64,000 nucleotides of DNA from Rudanella paleaurantiibacter (GTDB lineage Bacteria > Bacteroidota > Bacteroidia > Cytophagales > Spirosomataceae), in contig NZ_WELI01000014.1 in the NCBI RefSeq assembly GCF_009184635.1, positions 62,001 through 126,000 on the forward strand. Reading direction: 5' to 3'. This document shows positions 8,368-16,853 of this stretch, in pieces. Below the pieces are notes generated by a model, which saw nothing but the letters and a program-made list of their open reading frames with translations, searched no databases and had not been told where the DNA came from. Made by a program: the position numbers and the translations under genes. The number at the start of each line of letters is the position of its first letter. Position 1 is the stretch's first letter.

Positions 8368-9129
8368 ATGCAACACACCGGCATCCTACAGGCACTCGGG
8401 CCAAACAGTATGATACAGCGGTCGGCGTTACGCGCTGCACTCAAGCAAGCGCACCCGAACGCAGCGAGTACGACCTTGGACTGGTATATTCATACGTTGC
8501 TTGAAGCTGGCCAACTGATACGACGCGGACGAGGGCGTTATGAAGTAGCCGGGGAGCCACTGGCCCGAAAGTCATTTGTGCCGGGCCTGCCGGATGAACT
8601 GGTCAGCCTCGGCAGACACCTGAGCGAACAGTTTCCTCTCCTGACTACCTGTTTCTGGTCAACGGCTACCGTACACAGCTTTACGATTCAGCAGCCTTTT
8701 GTGGCGTACTGGCTGGTCGAGACGGAACGCGATGCCGTAGATGCTGTGCTGGATGCCATCCTGCGCCATCCTCGTGAAGGTATCCTCCAGATGGCCCCTG
8801 TTCTTCGGGCAGAAGACCTAAGACTGGCTCAACGCTACAACAGAGACTCGTCCATCTCCCTGCTGGTCAAGCCACTGGTCAGCGAAGCTCCGCTTCAGCA
8901 GGACGGTAACGGCCTGAACGTGCCGACCGCTGAGAAGATCCTGGTTGACCTGGTTGCCGACCGGAGGGTGTTTGATCTGTTTGCCGAGGAGCTTCCCAAC
9001 ATTTACATGGAGTTCAATAGCCGTTTCGCGCTGAATCTGGACCGGCTGCGACGCTATGCCCGCCGTCGGCATCAGCTTCCGAACGTAGAAAACTATTTGA
9101 GCCAGTTACCCACCGGATATGATTCTTAA
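8368..9129 (+). CDS. abiEi: AbiEi-type antitoxin / transcriptional regulator
   Basis: This is the first gene of an AbiE-type pair, 253 residues from the ATG at 8368. That start follows GAAGGAC and lies downstream of the -7 box; a longer frame opens at 8341. An N-terminal winged helix (about residues 10-60, SALRAALKQ to LIRRGRGRYEV) is the DNA-binding domain typical of AbiEi, which represses its own operon. The C-terminal half resembles AbiEi / DUF6577 proteins. It overlaps the next gene by 11 bases, the usual arrangement for type IV AbiE systems. Confidence 0.75.
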   Translation: MQHTGILQALGPNSMIQRSALRAALKQAHPNAASTTLDWYIHTLLEAGQLIRRGRGRYEVAGEPLARKSFVPGLPDELVSLGRHLSEQFPLLTTCFWSTATVHSFTIQQPFVAYWLVETERDAVDAVLDAILRHPREGILQMAPVLRAEDLRLAQRYNRDSSISLLVKPLVSEAPLQQDGNGLNVPTAEKILVDLVADRRVFDLFAEELPNIYMEFNSRFALNLDRLRRYARRRHQLPNVENYLSQLPTGYDS

Positions 9130-10171
9130 TGAAACCTTTACGGCCGGCTGGATTAAAACCATTGCCGGTCAGTTCACGAAGCCTGTTGATCTAAAGTTAC
9201 TGGAGAAGGTGTTGCGGGCGTTGAGCCTGCTGGAACAACTACGACTCGGGGGACTTACGTTCGTGTTCAAAGGGGGTACGTCGCTGGTCTTGCACTTCGA
9301 TCAGCCACGTCGGTTATCAATCGACATTGATATTGTGATGGTTGAGCGAAACGCTGCGCTGCCCGCGCTGTTCGATGCCATCGTAGAAACAGGCCTGTTT
9401 ACGCGGTGGAGCGACGATTCCGGGCGCAAGAGCCACCAACACGTACCTGTCGAGCACTACAAATTTTATTACGATAGCGTCATCGACGCGCAGGCTGGTT
9501 TCGGTCCTGAGCCTGTCCTGCTTGACATCCTGTATGCCGAACCTGACTATGAGATATTGGTAGAAAAGCCCCTGACTCATCCGTGGCTACAGACAGCCGC
9601 GCCGTACCCAATAGTGCAGCTCCCAGATGTGAACTGTCTTCTGGGCGATAAACTGACGGCCTTTGCCCCTAACACAACAGGAATTCTTTACAGCAAGAAG
9701 CGTCCGCTCGAAGTGGTGAAACAGTTATTCGACGTGGCTTTGCTCTTCGACTACATGACCGATATCGCGTCGGTTCGGACAACGTTTGAGCGGCTGGCCC
9801 GGCAGGAAATTGGATTCCGTGGGCTTTCCATCTCGCCGGACGACGTACTGGAAGATGTGTTCAACACGGCTGTGTTGCTTGCCCAGCGGGATACTAAACA
9901 GGCTCAGTTCCTGTTTCTACAGGATGGCATCAAGCGGATGAATAACTTCATCGTCAGCGATTTTCGCATCGAGGACGCGATTACAGCCGGTGCAAAAGCT
10001 GCATACCTGAGCCGCCTACTCCGAACCGGTGCCGAAGACCCACAACGTTATCGGGAAACAAACCAAGTAATTGACCTGCAAATCACTGACTTGACCTTTA
10101 ACCGGTTGAACAGATTGAAGAAGACCTCAGCAGAAGCCTTTTTTTATTGGTACTGTGCGACGTTAGGCTAA
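9119..10171 (+). CDS. abiEii: AbiEii / AbiGii-family nucleotidyltransferase toxin
   Basis: This 350-residue toxin is the partner of the upstream antitoxin. The nucleotidyltransferase signature FKGGTSLVLHF (about residues 50-60) is followed by the metal-binding Asp pair in LSIDIDIV (about 66-73), as in AbiEii/MenT toxins. A later LLGDKLTAFAPNT block is also typical, where the Lys and Asp contribute to the active site. MenT toxins add nucleotides to tRNA acceptor ends; whether this protein does so is inferred from the family. AbiE systems block phage growth and stabilise mobile elements. Confidence 0.85.
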   Translation: MILNETFTAGWIKTIAGQFTKPVDLKLLEKVLRALSLLEQLRLGGLTFVFKGGTSLVLHFDQPRRLSIDIDIVMVERNAALPALFDAIVETGLFTRWSDDSGRKSHQHVPVEHYKFYYDSVIDAQAGFGPEPVLLDILYAEPDYEILVEKPLTHPWLQTAAPYPIVQLPDVNCLLGDKLTAFAPNTTGILYSKKRPLEVVKQLFDVALLFDYMTDIASVRTTFERLARQEIGFRGLSISPDDVLEDVFNTAVLLAQRDTKQAQFLFLQDGIKRMNNFIVSDFRIEDAITAGAKAAYLSRLLRTGAEDPQRYRETNQVIDLQITDLTFNRLNRLKKTSAEAFFYWYCATLG

Positions 10172-10234
10172 TCATTATCGATCTCGCCCTGCCCTAGTAA
10201 AGCTTTAAGAATCAAAATATCCAGGTCGTCAGCG

Positions 10235-13200
10235 ATGGTAGCAACTTTTATCGAACGTCTAAAGCCAAATACAATTATCACTGGTGACCTGTTTCCAGAA
10301 CAGGTACACGTCATTGTAGCAATGCCGTTTGGCGATTCAGTACGAATTATTGGTCGGGGCGACAGTAACCAGTCGTATGATCGGGTTGTAGCACCAGAGC
10401 AATTCAACCGCTTGACGTTCGTAGAACAGGGTTCTTACGACGGAAACGCACAAAAATTTCGGCTGGCCGTCGAGGCCCATCGATTGGGACTCGCCTACGA
10501 ATACGATCCTTATTTTTCGTTATCTATTGCGAGGGTTGATCCACTTCCCCATCAGTTGGAAGCCGTCTACGACTACTTTCTGAAGATGCCCCGCATTCGA
10601 TTCTTACTGGCCGACGATCCGGGGGCTGGCAAGACGGTCATGGCGGGGCTACTCATCAAAGAACTAAAGGCGCGTGGACTGGCACGGCGAATACTTATTG
10701 TAACGCCCGCTAACTTGACATTTCAGTGGCAGCGCGAGATGAAAGACAAGTTTCGCGAACACTTCGAGGTCGTGCGGGGCGATGTCTTACGGGCAAATTA
10801 TGGTTCCAACCCCTGGCAGGAGAAAAGTCAGGTAGTAACGTCCGTATCGTGGGCCGCGCTCCAGGAAGATGCCAATCAAAGCCTCCTTCGGGCAACGTGG
10901 GATTTGGTCATTGTGGATGAGGCTCACAAAATGAGTGCTTCGACGGAAGATAATAAGACCTATGCATACCAATTAGGGGAATCCTTATCTGAACGTACCG
11001 ACCACTTTCTATTGATGACAGCAACGCCCCACAAAGGCGACAAAAAACAGTTTCAACTGTTCCTGAAACTACTCGACCGGGATGTGTATGCCGATGTGGC
11101 CAGTTTGGATGAAGCCATTCAACACAACGAAGCTCCATTTTACCTGCGCCGGGTGAAAGAAGCCTTAGTCTCATTTCCAGACCCGACAACCGGCAAAGCC
11201 ATGTCGCTTTTTACCCGGCGAAATGTGCAAACTATTGGCTTCCGCATTGAAGATGAAGAATGGGCTTTCTACAACGAACTGACCAAATACGTCGAAGATC
11301 AGTCAATTCGGGCCTCACAAGACAACACGGCGCGAGGACGGGCGGTCGGCTTCACAATGGCCATGCTCCAACGCCGATTCGCGTCGAGTCTGTTCGCAGT
11401 ACGTCGGAGTTTAGAGCGAATGAAAACACGTCGAGAAGAAATCCTGCGTGACCCCGAAGCCTACCGACAGCGGCAAATTATTAACCGTCTGCCTGATAAC
11501 TATGATGAGATGCCTGATGAGGACCAACAGACGTTACTGGAATCACTGGAAGCAGCTATTATTACATATAATCCTGCCGACTTGCGCTTAGATATTGAAG
11601 CCCTGCGTCGGCTAATAGGGCAGGCAAAAGAGCTTGAAGCACAGGAGGTTGAGAATAAGATAGTGGAGCTAAAAGACGTACTGACCAAACAGGGCGTTTT
11701 CTCAGACCCGAAAATGAAGCTGCTCATTTTTACAGAGCACAAAGACACGCTTGATTATCTGGTTGGCGATGGTAAGGAAGGCCGACCACTGGGTAAACTG
11801 GTCGAGTGGGGCTTGAAGACTACGCAAATCCACGGCGGCATGAAGATTGGCGACCGTAATACGCCCGGAACGCGCATCTGTGCTGAACGTGAGTTCAAAG
11901 AGTCAGCGCAGATCATGGTGGCCACCGAAGCCGCCGGCGAGGGGATAAACTTACAGTTCTGCTGGCTGATGATTAACTATGACATCCCCTGGAACCCAAT
12001 CCGGTTAGAGCAACGGATGGGTCGCGTCCATCGCTACGGGCAGGAGAAGGATTGTCTAATTCTGAACTTTGTTTCGACTAATACCCGCGAGGGGCGGGTG
12101 ATGCACAAACTATTTGAGCGCATCTCCCAGATTGAGGATGATCTGGACCCTGGCCACACAGGCAAAGTCTTCAACGTATTGGGTGATATTTTCCCCTCGA
12201 ACCTGCTGGAAAAAATGTTGCGGGAAATGTACGCTCGTAACTACGACAGCGAATTACCGATTGTCGAGCGGATTGTGCATGAAACCAATACTGAGCGATT
12301 CCGACAGATTACCAACTCAACACTGGAGGGTCTGGCTAAGCGTGAGCTGAACCTATCGGCTATTCTGGGGAAATCGGCGGAAGCGAAAGAACGGCGGTTA
12401 GTGCCCGAAGTCATTCAAGATTTCTTTCTACAAGCGGCTCCCTATCAGGGAATCACCCCCAGGGAGACCCGCAAACACAGTGGCGTGTTCACGGTCGGGC
12501 GGGTACCACGCAACCTGTGGCACCGGGGCGAGTTGAACGAGAAACGATATGGCATGCTGGGGCATGAGTACGGGCAGGTAGCGTTCTCCAAAGACATCAT
12601 TGCCAAAGACAGTACGCTTGACTGGATTACGCCCGGTAATCCGCTATTTGAGGTAGTGCGGGAAGAAACGGTTGAGCAATTCGGTTCTGAACTGAAAAAG
12701 GGGGCCGTGTTCTACGGACTTAATCTCGATCAGCCCTCCAAGCTGGATATTTTTTCGGCGGCCATCGTCGATGGCATGGGCCATGTACTACACCGCCGAC
12801 TGTTTGTGTTAGCTACCAGACTCGACGGAACCGTACAACTAAAGCAGCCCACGCTGTTTCTGGACATCGTGCCGACTACAGATGCCCCCGCTGTGCCGGA
12901 TTCTACCAATCTGCCCGACCAACAGCACCTGGAACAACACCTTGTTCAATACGCACTGCGCGATTATCTGGCCGAGGTGCAGGCCGAGCGGCAACGCGAG
13001 GTAGCGGTGGTGACGCGCCACGTTGAGTTGAGCCTGAACGAACTGCTGAACAAACAGAATTTGAAACTGGGCGAACTGATTGATCAGGAGATGGAAGCAC
13101 CACTACCCATCAATCTGCTTGGTCTTAAAACACAGATTGAGAATCGGATTCTGGAACTAAGCAACCGGCTTGACCACCGACGGCGCGAACTGGCCAAAGA

Positions 13201-13678
13201 GGGTCAATGCACGATTGCCTCAACACAGCACCTCGGCACAGCTTGGATGCTGCCCCACCCAGACCGTAACCAACCTGCCATGCAGCCAATGGTTAGTAAC
13301 GCCGAGATCGAGCAGATTGCGATTCGGGCCGTAATCGCTTACGAAGAGGCACGGGGCTACAGGGTAAACAGTGTCGAAAGCGAAAACAGAGGGTTTGACC
13401 TCATCAGTCGGCGGTTCCATTCAGAAGATCCCGCTACGGCCATCGACGTGCGATTTATTGAGGTAAAAGGACGGGCGGGCGTGGGCGAGATTGCGCTCTC
13501 GGCCAACGAATACCGCACGGCCCAGCGGCTCCAACAAGATTATTTTCTCTACGTGGTGTACGACTGTGCGACCAACCCAACCGTACACGTGATCCAAAAC
13601 CCGGCGTCGCTCAACTGGCAACCCGTAACCCGCGTAGAACAGTACATGGCTAAACCAGCCGACATTTTAGGAAAATGA
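10235..13678 (+). CDS. SNF2-like helicase with C-terminal DUF3883 (DrmD-like)
   Basis: This is an SF2 helicase of 1147 residues. Motif I is DDPGAGKTV (about 126-134), motif II is VIVDEAHK (about 225), motif III is TATPH, and motif VI is EQRMGRVHRYGQ. A C-terminal DUF3883 domain (about 1045-1115) keeps the nuclease-like core NRGFDLISR and FIEVKGRAG, so it may bind or cut DNA. The architecture matches DrmD of DISARM and helicases of the COG1743/COG1483 defence modules. It ends in an ATGA overlap with the DUF1156 methylase, so it opens a three-gene operon. Roles in phage DNA restriction are inferred. Confidence 0.85.
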   Translation: MVATFIERLKPNTIITGDLFPEQVHVIVAMPFGDSVRIIGRGDSNQSYDRVVAPEQFNRLTFVEQGSYDGNAQKFRLAVEAHRLGLAYEYDPYFSLSIARVDPLPHQLEAVYDYFLKMPRIRFLLADDPGAGKTVMAGLLIKELKARGLARRILIVTPANLTFQWQREMKDKFREHFEVVRGDVLRANYGSNPWQEKSQVVTSVSWAALQEDANQSLLRATWDLVIVDEAHKMSASTEDNKTYAYQLGESLSERTDHFLLMTATPHKGDKKQFQLFLKLLDRDVYADVASLDEAIQHNEAPFYLRRVKEALVSFPDPTTGKAMSLFTRRNVQTIGFRIEDEEWAFYNELTKYVEDQSIRASQDNTARGRAVGFTMAMLQRRFASSLFAVRRSLERMKTRREEILRDPEAYRQRQIINRLPDNYDEMPDEDQQTLLESLEAAIITYNPADLRLDIEALRRLIGQAKELEAQEVENKIVELKDVLTKQGVFSDPKMKLLIFTEHKDTLDYLVGDGKEGRPLGKLVEWGLKTTQIHGGMKIGDRNTPGTRICAEREFKESAQIMVATEAAGEGINLQFCWLMINYDIPWNPIRLEQRMGRVHRYGQEKDCLILNFVSTNTREGRVMHKLFERISQIEDDLDPGHTGKVFNVLGDIFPSNLLEKMLREMYARNYDSELPIVERIVHETNTERFRQITNSTLEGLAKRELNLSAILGKSAEAKERRLVPEVIQDFFLQAAPYQGITPRETRKHSGVFTVGRVPRNLWHRGELNEKRYGMLGHEYGQVAFSKDIIAKDSTLDWITPGNPLFEVVREETVEQFGSELKKGAVFYGLNLDQPSKLDIFSAAIVDGMGHVLHRRLFVLATRLDGTVQLKQPTLFLDIVPTTDAPAVPDSTNLPDQQHLEQHLVQYALRDYLAEVQAERQREVAVVTRHVELSLNELLNKQNLKLGELIDQEMEAPLPINLLGLKTQIENRILELSNRLDHRRRELAKEGQCTIASTQHLGTAWMLPHPDRNQPAMQPMVSNAEIEQIAIRAVIAYEEARGYRVNSVESENRGFDLISRRFHSEDPATAIDVRFIEVKGRAGVGEIALSANEYRTAQRLQQDYFLYVVYDCATNPTVHVIQNPASLNWQPVTRVEQYMAKPADILGK

Positions 13679-16600
13679 ACCACTACCCGAAGCGACTGAT
13701 CGAAGTTGATTTACCAATAAAACGAATCTCGGCCCATGCTCGGCGTGAGAAATCCATCCGGCATGGCCATATCAGTACATTGCATATCTGGTGGGCACGT
13801 CGGCCACTGGCGGCCTGCCGGGCGGTGCTATGCGCGGCTCTATGGCCCGATCCCGCCGACCCCAACTGCCCCGAAGCCTTTGCTCAGGCGGCAACGGAGC
13901 ATATGGCCCATTGGTGCCGGCACGAGAACGCGCGACTGCACTCCATTGAAAGCCATGACCACTTCGTTCGGGTACGTACTGAACCAGAATTTTTAGAAGA
14001 CCGGGCTTGTCTGCGAAATGTACTGCTCGATTTCATCGCCGATTTTGCTAACTGGGATAACGCTACCCATCCCGATTACTTAGCTACAGCTCAGGCCCTG
14101 ACCGTAGCCGCTCACGAGGCTCTTGGGGGCATACCCGGCACCCGCCCCTTGGTAGTTGATCCCTTCGCGGGTGGTGGGTCTATTCCTCTCGAAGCCCTGC
14201 GCGTAGGGGCCGATGCGTTTGCGTCAGACCTGAATCCTATTCCGGTGCTGATCAACAAAGTGCAATTGGAGTACATACCGAAGTATGGTAAGCAGTTGGC
14301 CGAGGAGGTACGGAAGTGGGGAACCTGGATGAAAGAGGAAGCGGCTAACGAACTGGCTCAGTTTTACCCCTCCCTATCCGAACCGACTCTCGACACCTAC
14401 GTACCTCAGGTGCCTGAAACGGTGAAACGGCAGGGGCGTGTCTGGAAGCTAAAGCGAATTGTGGCCGAAACGCCCATTGCTTACCTCTGGGCGCGAACCG
14501 TCGTTTGCGAAGGCCCTGGCTGTGGGGCCGAAATACCCCTGATGCGAAGTACGTACCTGGCGAAAAAGGGAAGTCGTTCCGTTGGTTTGCGGATGGTTCC
14601 CAACCGCACTGAGAAGCGTGTTGACATTGAATTAGTTAATGAGATACGAGCTGCCGATACAAATGGAAGTGTTAAGAAAGGAAACGCAATTTGCCCCTGC
14701 TGTGGATTTATAACACCAGTAGCGTCAGTTAGAAAACAACTACAAAAAAGGCAAGGTGGAGGTAATGATGCCCGCTTATTGACGGTGGTTACAACGTTAA
14801 AAACAGAGCGTCTCAATAGTGGAGCAAAGGAAACATTTTCTGAGAAAGGTAGATACTATCGTTTACCAGAAAAGATCGATCTCGAATCCATTGAGAAAGT
14901 ACAACAAACTCTGCAAGAGAATTTAAGAAATGGAACAATTGCTACGGTTCCAGATGAAAAGTTTACAGGTATTGAACCAAGGAGAATACCACTACCGCTA
15001 TATGGTATTAATTCATTTGGGGAGATTTTTACCGTTCGTCAACAGTATTCTCTTCTATTTCTGTGTAGGCTGATACATGAAAACAGCAATAGTTCTGAAT
15101 TAAGCAAGGACTTAATATTGGCTATAACTACATGTTTAGCTTTTCTTATTGACAAGATTGCTCAGTATAACTCGACACTTTGCCGATGGAAGTCGAGCGG
15201 GGAGAACGTTGTGGATACCTTTGGGAGGCAGGCATTACCAATGGTTTGGGATTTCGCAGAGGTTAACATTTTCGGAGACGCGAGTGGGGATGTAGGTGCG
15301 CTTTTAGATTGGCTTTGCGAGATGCTTGATTCTAACTCAGGTCAGTTTACTGCTGTATCTGGAAGTTCGGTTCAGTCATCCGCTGCATCTCATCCAATGC
15401 CAGATGATAGTATAGACGCTTTTGTAACAGACCCACCTTACTATTACTCTGTCCCATATTCTGACCTATCCGATTTCTTCTATGTGTGGTTGAAACGTTC
15501 ATTAGGCCCACTTTACCCAGACTTATTTACAGAGCAACTTACACCAAAAGGTGAAGAGTGCGTACAAAATCTTGCTCACTCAGCAGTTGCTCACCTTCAA
15601 AAAGACAAGCAATTTTATGAGTCTAAAATGCTTGATTGTTTGACTGAAGGGCGTAGAATAACCAAACCTAATTCTGTTAGCGTTTTAGTTTTCGCCCATA
15701 CGGAAACATCTGCCTGGGAAGCTCTTTTAACGGCTCTTATTTCGGCAGGTTGGTATGTTACTGCATCATGGCCAATTGATACAGAAATGGGGACACGCTT
15801 AGTTGCCCAAAGGCAAGTTACGCTTGCCTCATCCATTCACCTCGTTTGCCGCCCTCGTGAATGTGCCGACGGTACGTTAATTGAAGACGAAGTAGGTGAT
15901 TGGCGCGATGTGCTGCGGGCCTTACCCAAACGCATTCACGAGTGGATGCCCCGCCTGGCAGCCGAGGGCGTAGTAGGTGCCGATGCTATTTTCGCTTGCT
16001 TAGGCCCTGCGCTGGAGATTTTCAGCCAGTACAGCCGAGTCGAAAAACCCAACGGTGATGTCGTTCCGCTGCGGGAATATCTTGAGCAGGTCTGGGCGGC
16101 TGTCAGTCAGGAAGCGTTAAATCAGGTCTTCGCGGGTGGCGATGCCAAAGGCTTTGAGGAAGACGCTCGCCTAACGGCTATGTGGCTTTGGACGCTCTCG
16201 GCCAGTACGTCAGGCCCGGTCACTGACGAAGACAGCGACGAGGAGGGGGACGAAGAAGACGAGAACAATACCCCATCCAAGAAAAAACTTAGCGGCTTTG
16301 TCCTCGATTACGATACGGCCCGAAAAATTGCCCAGGGCTTAGGAGCTGATTTGGGCAAACAAGACGGCCTGATCGAAGTCAAGGGCGATAAAGCCCGACT
16401 ACTGCCCGTCTCGGAACGTACCCGACCCTTATTTGGTCAGGCGGGGCTGCGGGCGGCTCCGATTCGCAAGAAGCCAGTCGTGCAGTTAGCCTTAAACTTT
16501 GCGTCGGCCACGTTGGAAAGCGTAGCAGAGCCAGCAGTCGGCTATGAAATGCCAGAGTTAAAAGTAGAGGAAACGGGCAAAACCGTCTTGGATCGACTCC

Positions 16601-16791
16601 ATCAGGCTATGCTGCTGTTCGATAGTGGCCGCACCGAAGCGTTGAAACGGTTTCTGGTTGAAGACGGTGTTGGCCGCGACGAACGGTTCTGGAAGTTAGC
16701 ACAGGCCCTAAACGCGCTTTACCCTAAAGACACACCCGAACGCCGGTGGGTCGAAGCCGTTCAAACATTCAAAAAAAGTTTAGGATTATAA
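13675..16791 (+). CDS. DUF1156 adenine-specific DNA methyltransferase with zinc ribbon (mosaic gene)
   Basis: The 1038-residue protein begins with a DUF1156 domain (IKRISAHARREKSIRHGH, then HIWWARRPLAACRA). The SAM motif is VVDPFAGGGSIPLEAL near residue 160 and the catalytic motif is TDPPYYYSVPY near 585. A zinc-ribbon-like set of cysteines (CEGPGCG and CPCCG) lies between them. It belongs to COG1743. It overlaps the helicase by ATGA and is followed by the DUF499 ATPase. Bases about 14620-15840, which carry the catalytic motif, are clearly richer in A+T than both flanks and use different codons. This suggests the central cassette was swapped by recombination. It probably marks self DNA for the module. 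Confidence 0.88.
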   Translation: MNHYPKRLIEVDLPIKRISAHARREKSIRHGHISTLHIWWARRPLAACRAVLCAALWPDPADPNCPEAFAQAATEHMAHWCRHENARLHSIESHDHFVRVRTEPEFLEDRACLRNVLLDFIADFANWDNATHPDYLATAQALTVAAHEALGGIPGTRPLVVDPFAGGGSIPLEALRVGADAFASDLNPIPVLINKVQLEYIPKYGKQLAEEVRKWGTWMKEEAANELAQFYPSLSEPTLDTYVPQVPETVKRQGRVWKLKRIVAETPIAYLWARTVVCEGPGCGAEIPLMRSTYLAKKGSRSVGLRMVPNRTEKRVDIELVNEIRAADTNGSVKKGNAICPCCGFITPVASVRKQLQKRQGGGNDARLLTVVTTLKTERLNSGAKETFSEKGRYYRLPEKIDLESIEKVQQTLQENLRNGTIATVPDEKFTGIEPRRIPLPLYGINSFGEIFTVRQQYSLLFLCRLIHENSNSSELSKDLILAITTCLAFLIDKIAQYNSTLCRWKSSGENVVDTFGRQALPMVWDFAEVNIFGDASGDVGALLDWLCEMLDSNSGQFTAVSGSSVQSSAASHPMPDDSIDAFVTDPPYYYSVPYSDLSDFFYVWLKRSLGPLYPDLFTEQLTPKGEECVQNLAHSAVAHLQKDKQFYESKMLDCLTEGRRITKPNSVSVLVFAHTETSAWEALLTALISAGWYVTASWPIDTEMGTRLVAQRQVTLASSIHLVCRPRECADGTLIEDEVGDWRDVLRALPKRIHEWMPRLAAEGVVGADAIFACLGPALEIFSQYSRVEKPNGDVVPLREYLEQVWAAVSQEALNQVFAGGDAKGFEEDARLTAMWLWTLSASTSGPVTDEDSDEEGDEEDENNTPSKKKLSGFVLDYDTARKIAQGLGADLGKQDGLIEVKGDKARLLPVSERTRPLFGQAGLRAAPIRKKPVVQLALNFASATLESVAEPAVGYEMPELKVEETGKTVLDRLHQAMLLFDSGRTEALKRFLVEDGVGRDERFWKLAQALNALYPKDTPERRWVEAVQTFKKSLGL

Positions 16792-16800
16792 ACCATCCCG

Positions 16801-16835
16801 CATCGGCCCGTCCGGGGAGCCGGTACCGGCCGATG
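16801..16835. repeat. intergenic inverted repeat between methylase and DUF499 genes
   Basis: CATCGGCC at 16801-16808 is inverted as GGCCGATG at 16828-16835, with a 19-base GC-rich loop. It sits in the only gap of the three-gene operon. It has no T-run, so it looks more like a processing or attenuation element than a terminator. Confidence 0.4.
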
Positions 16836-16853
16836 CGGATACGCTATACACTG

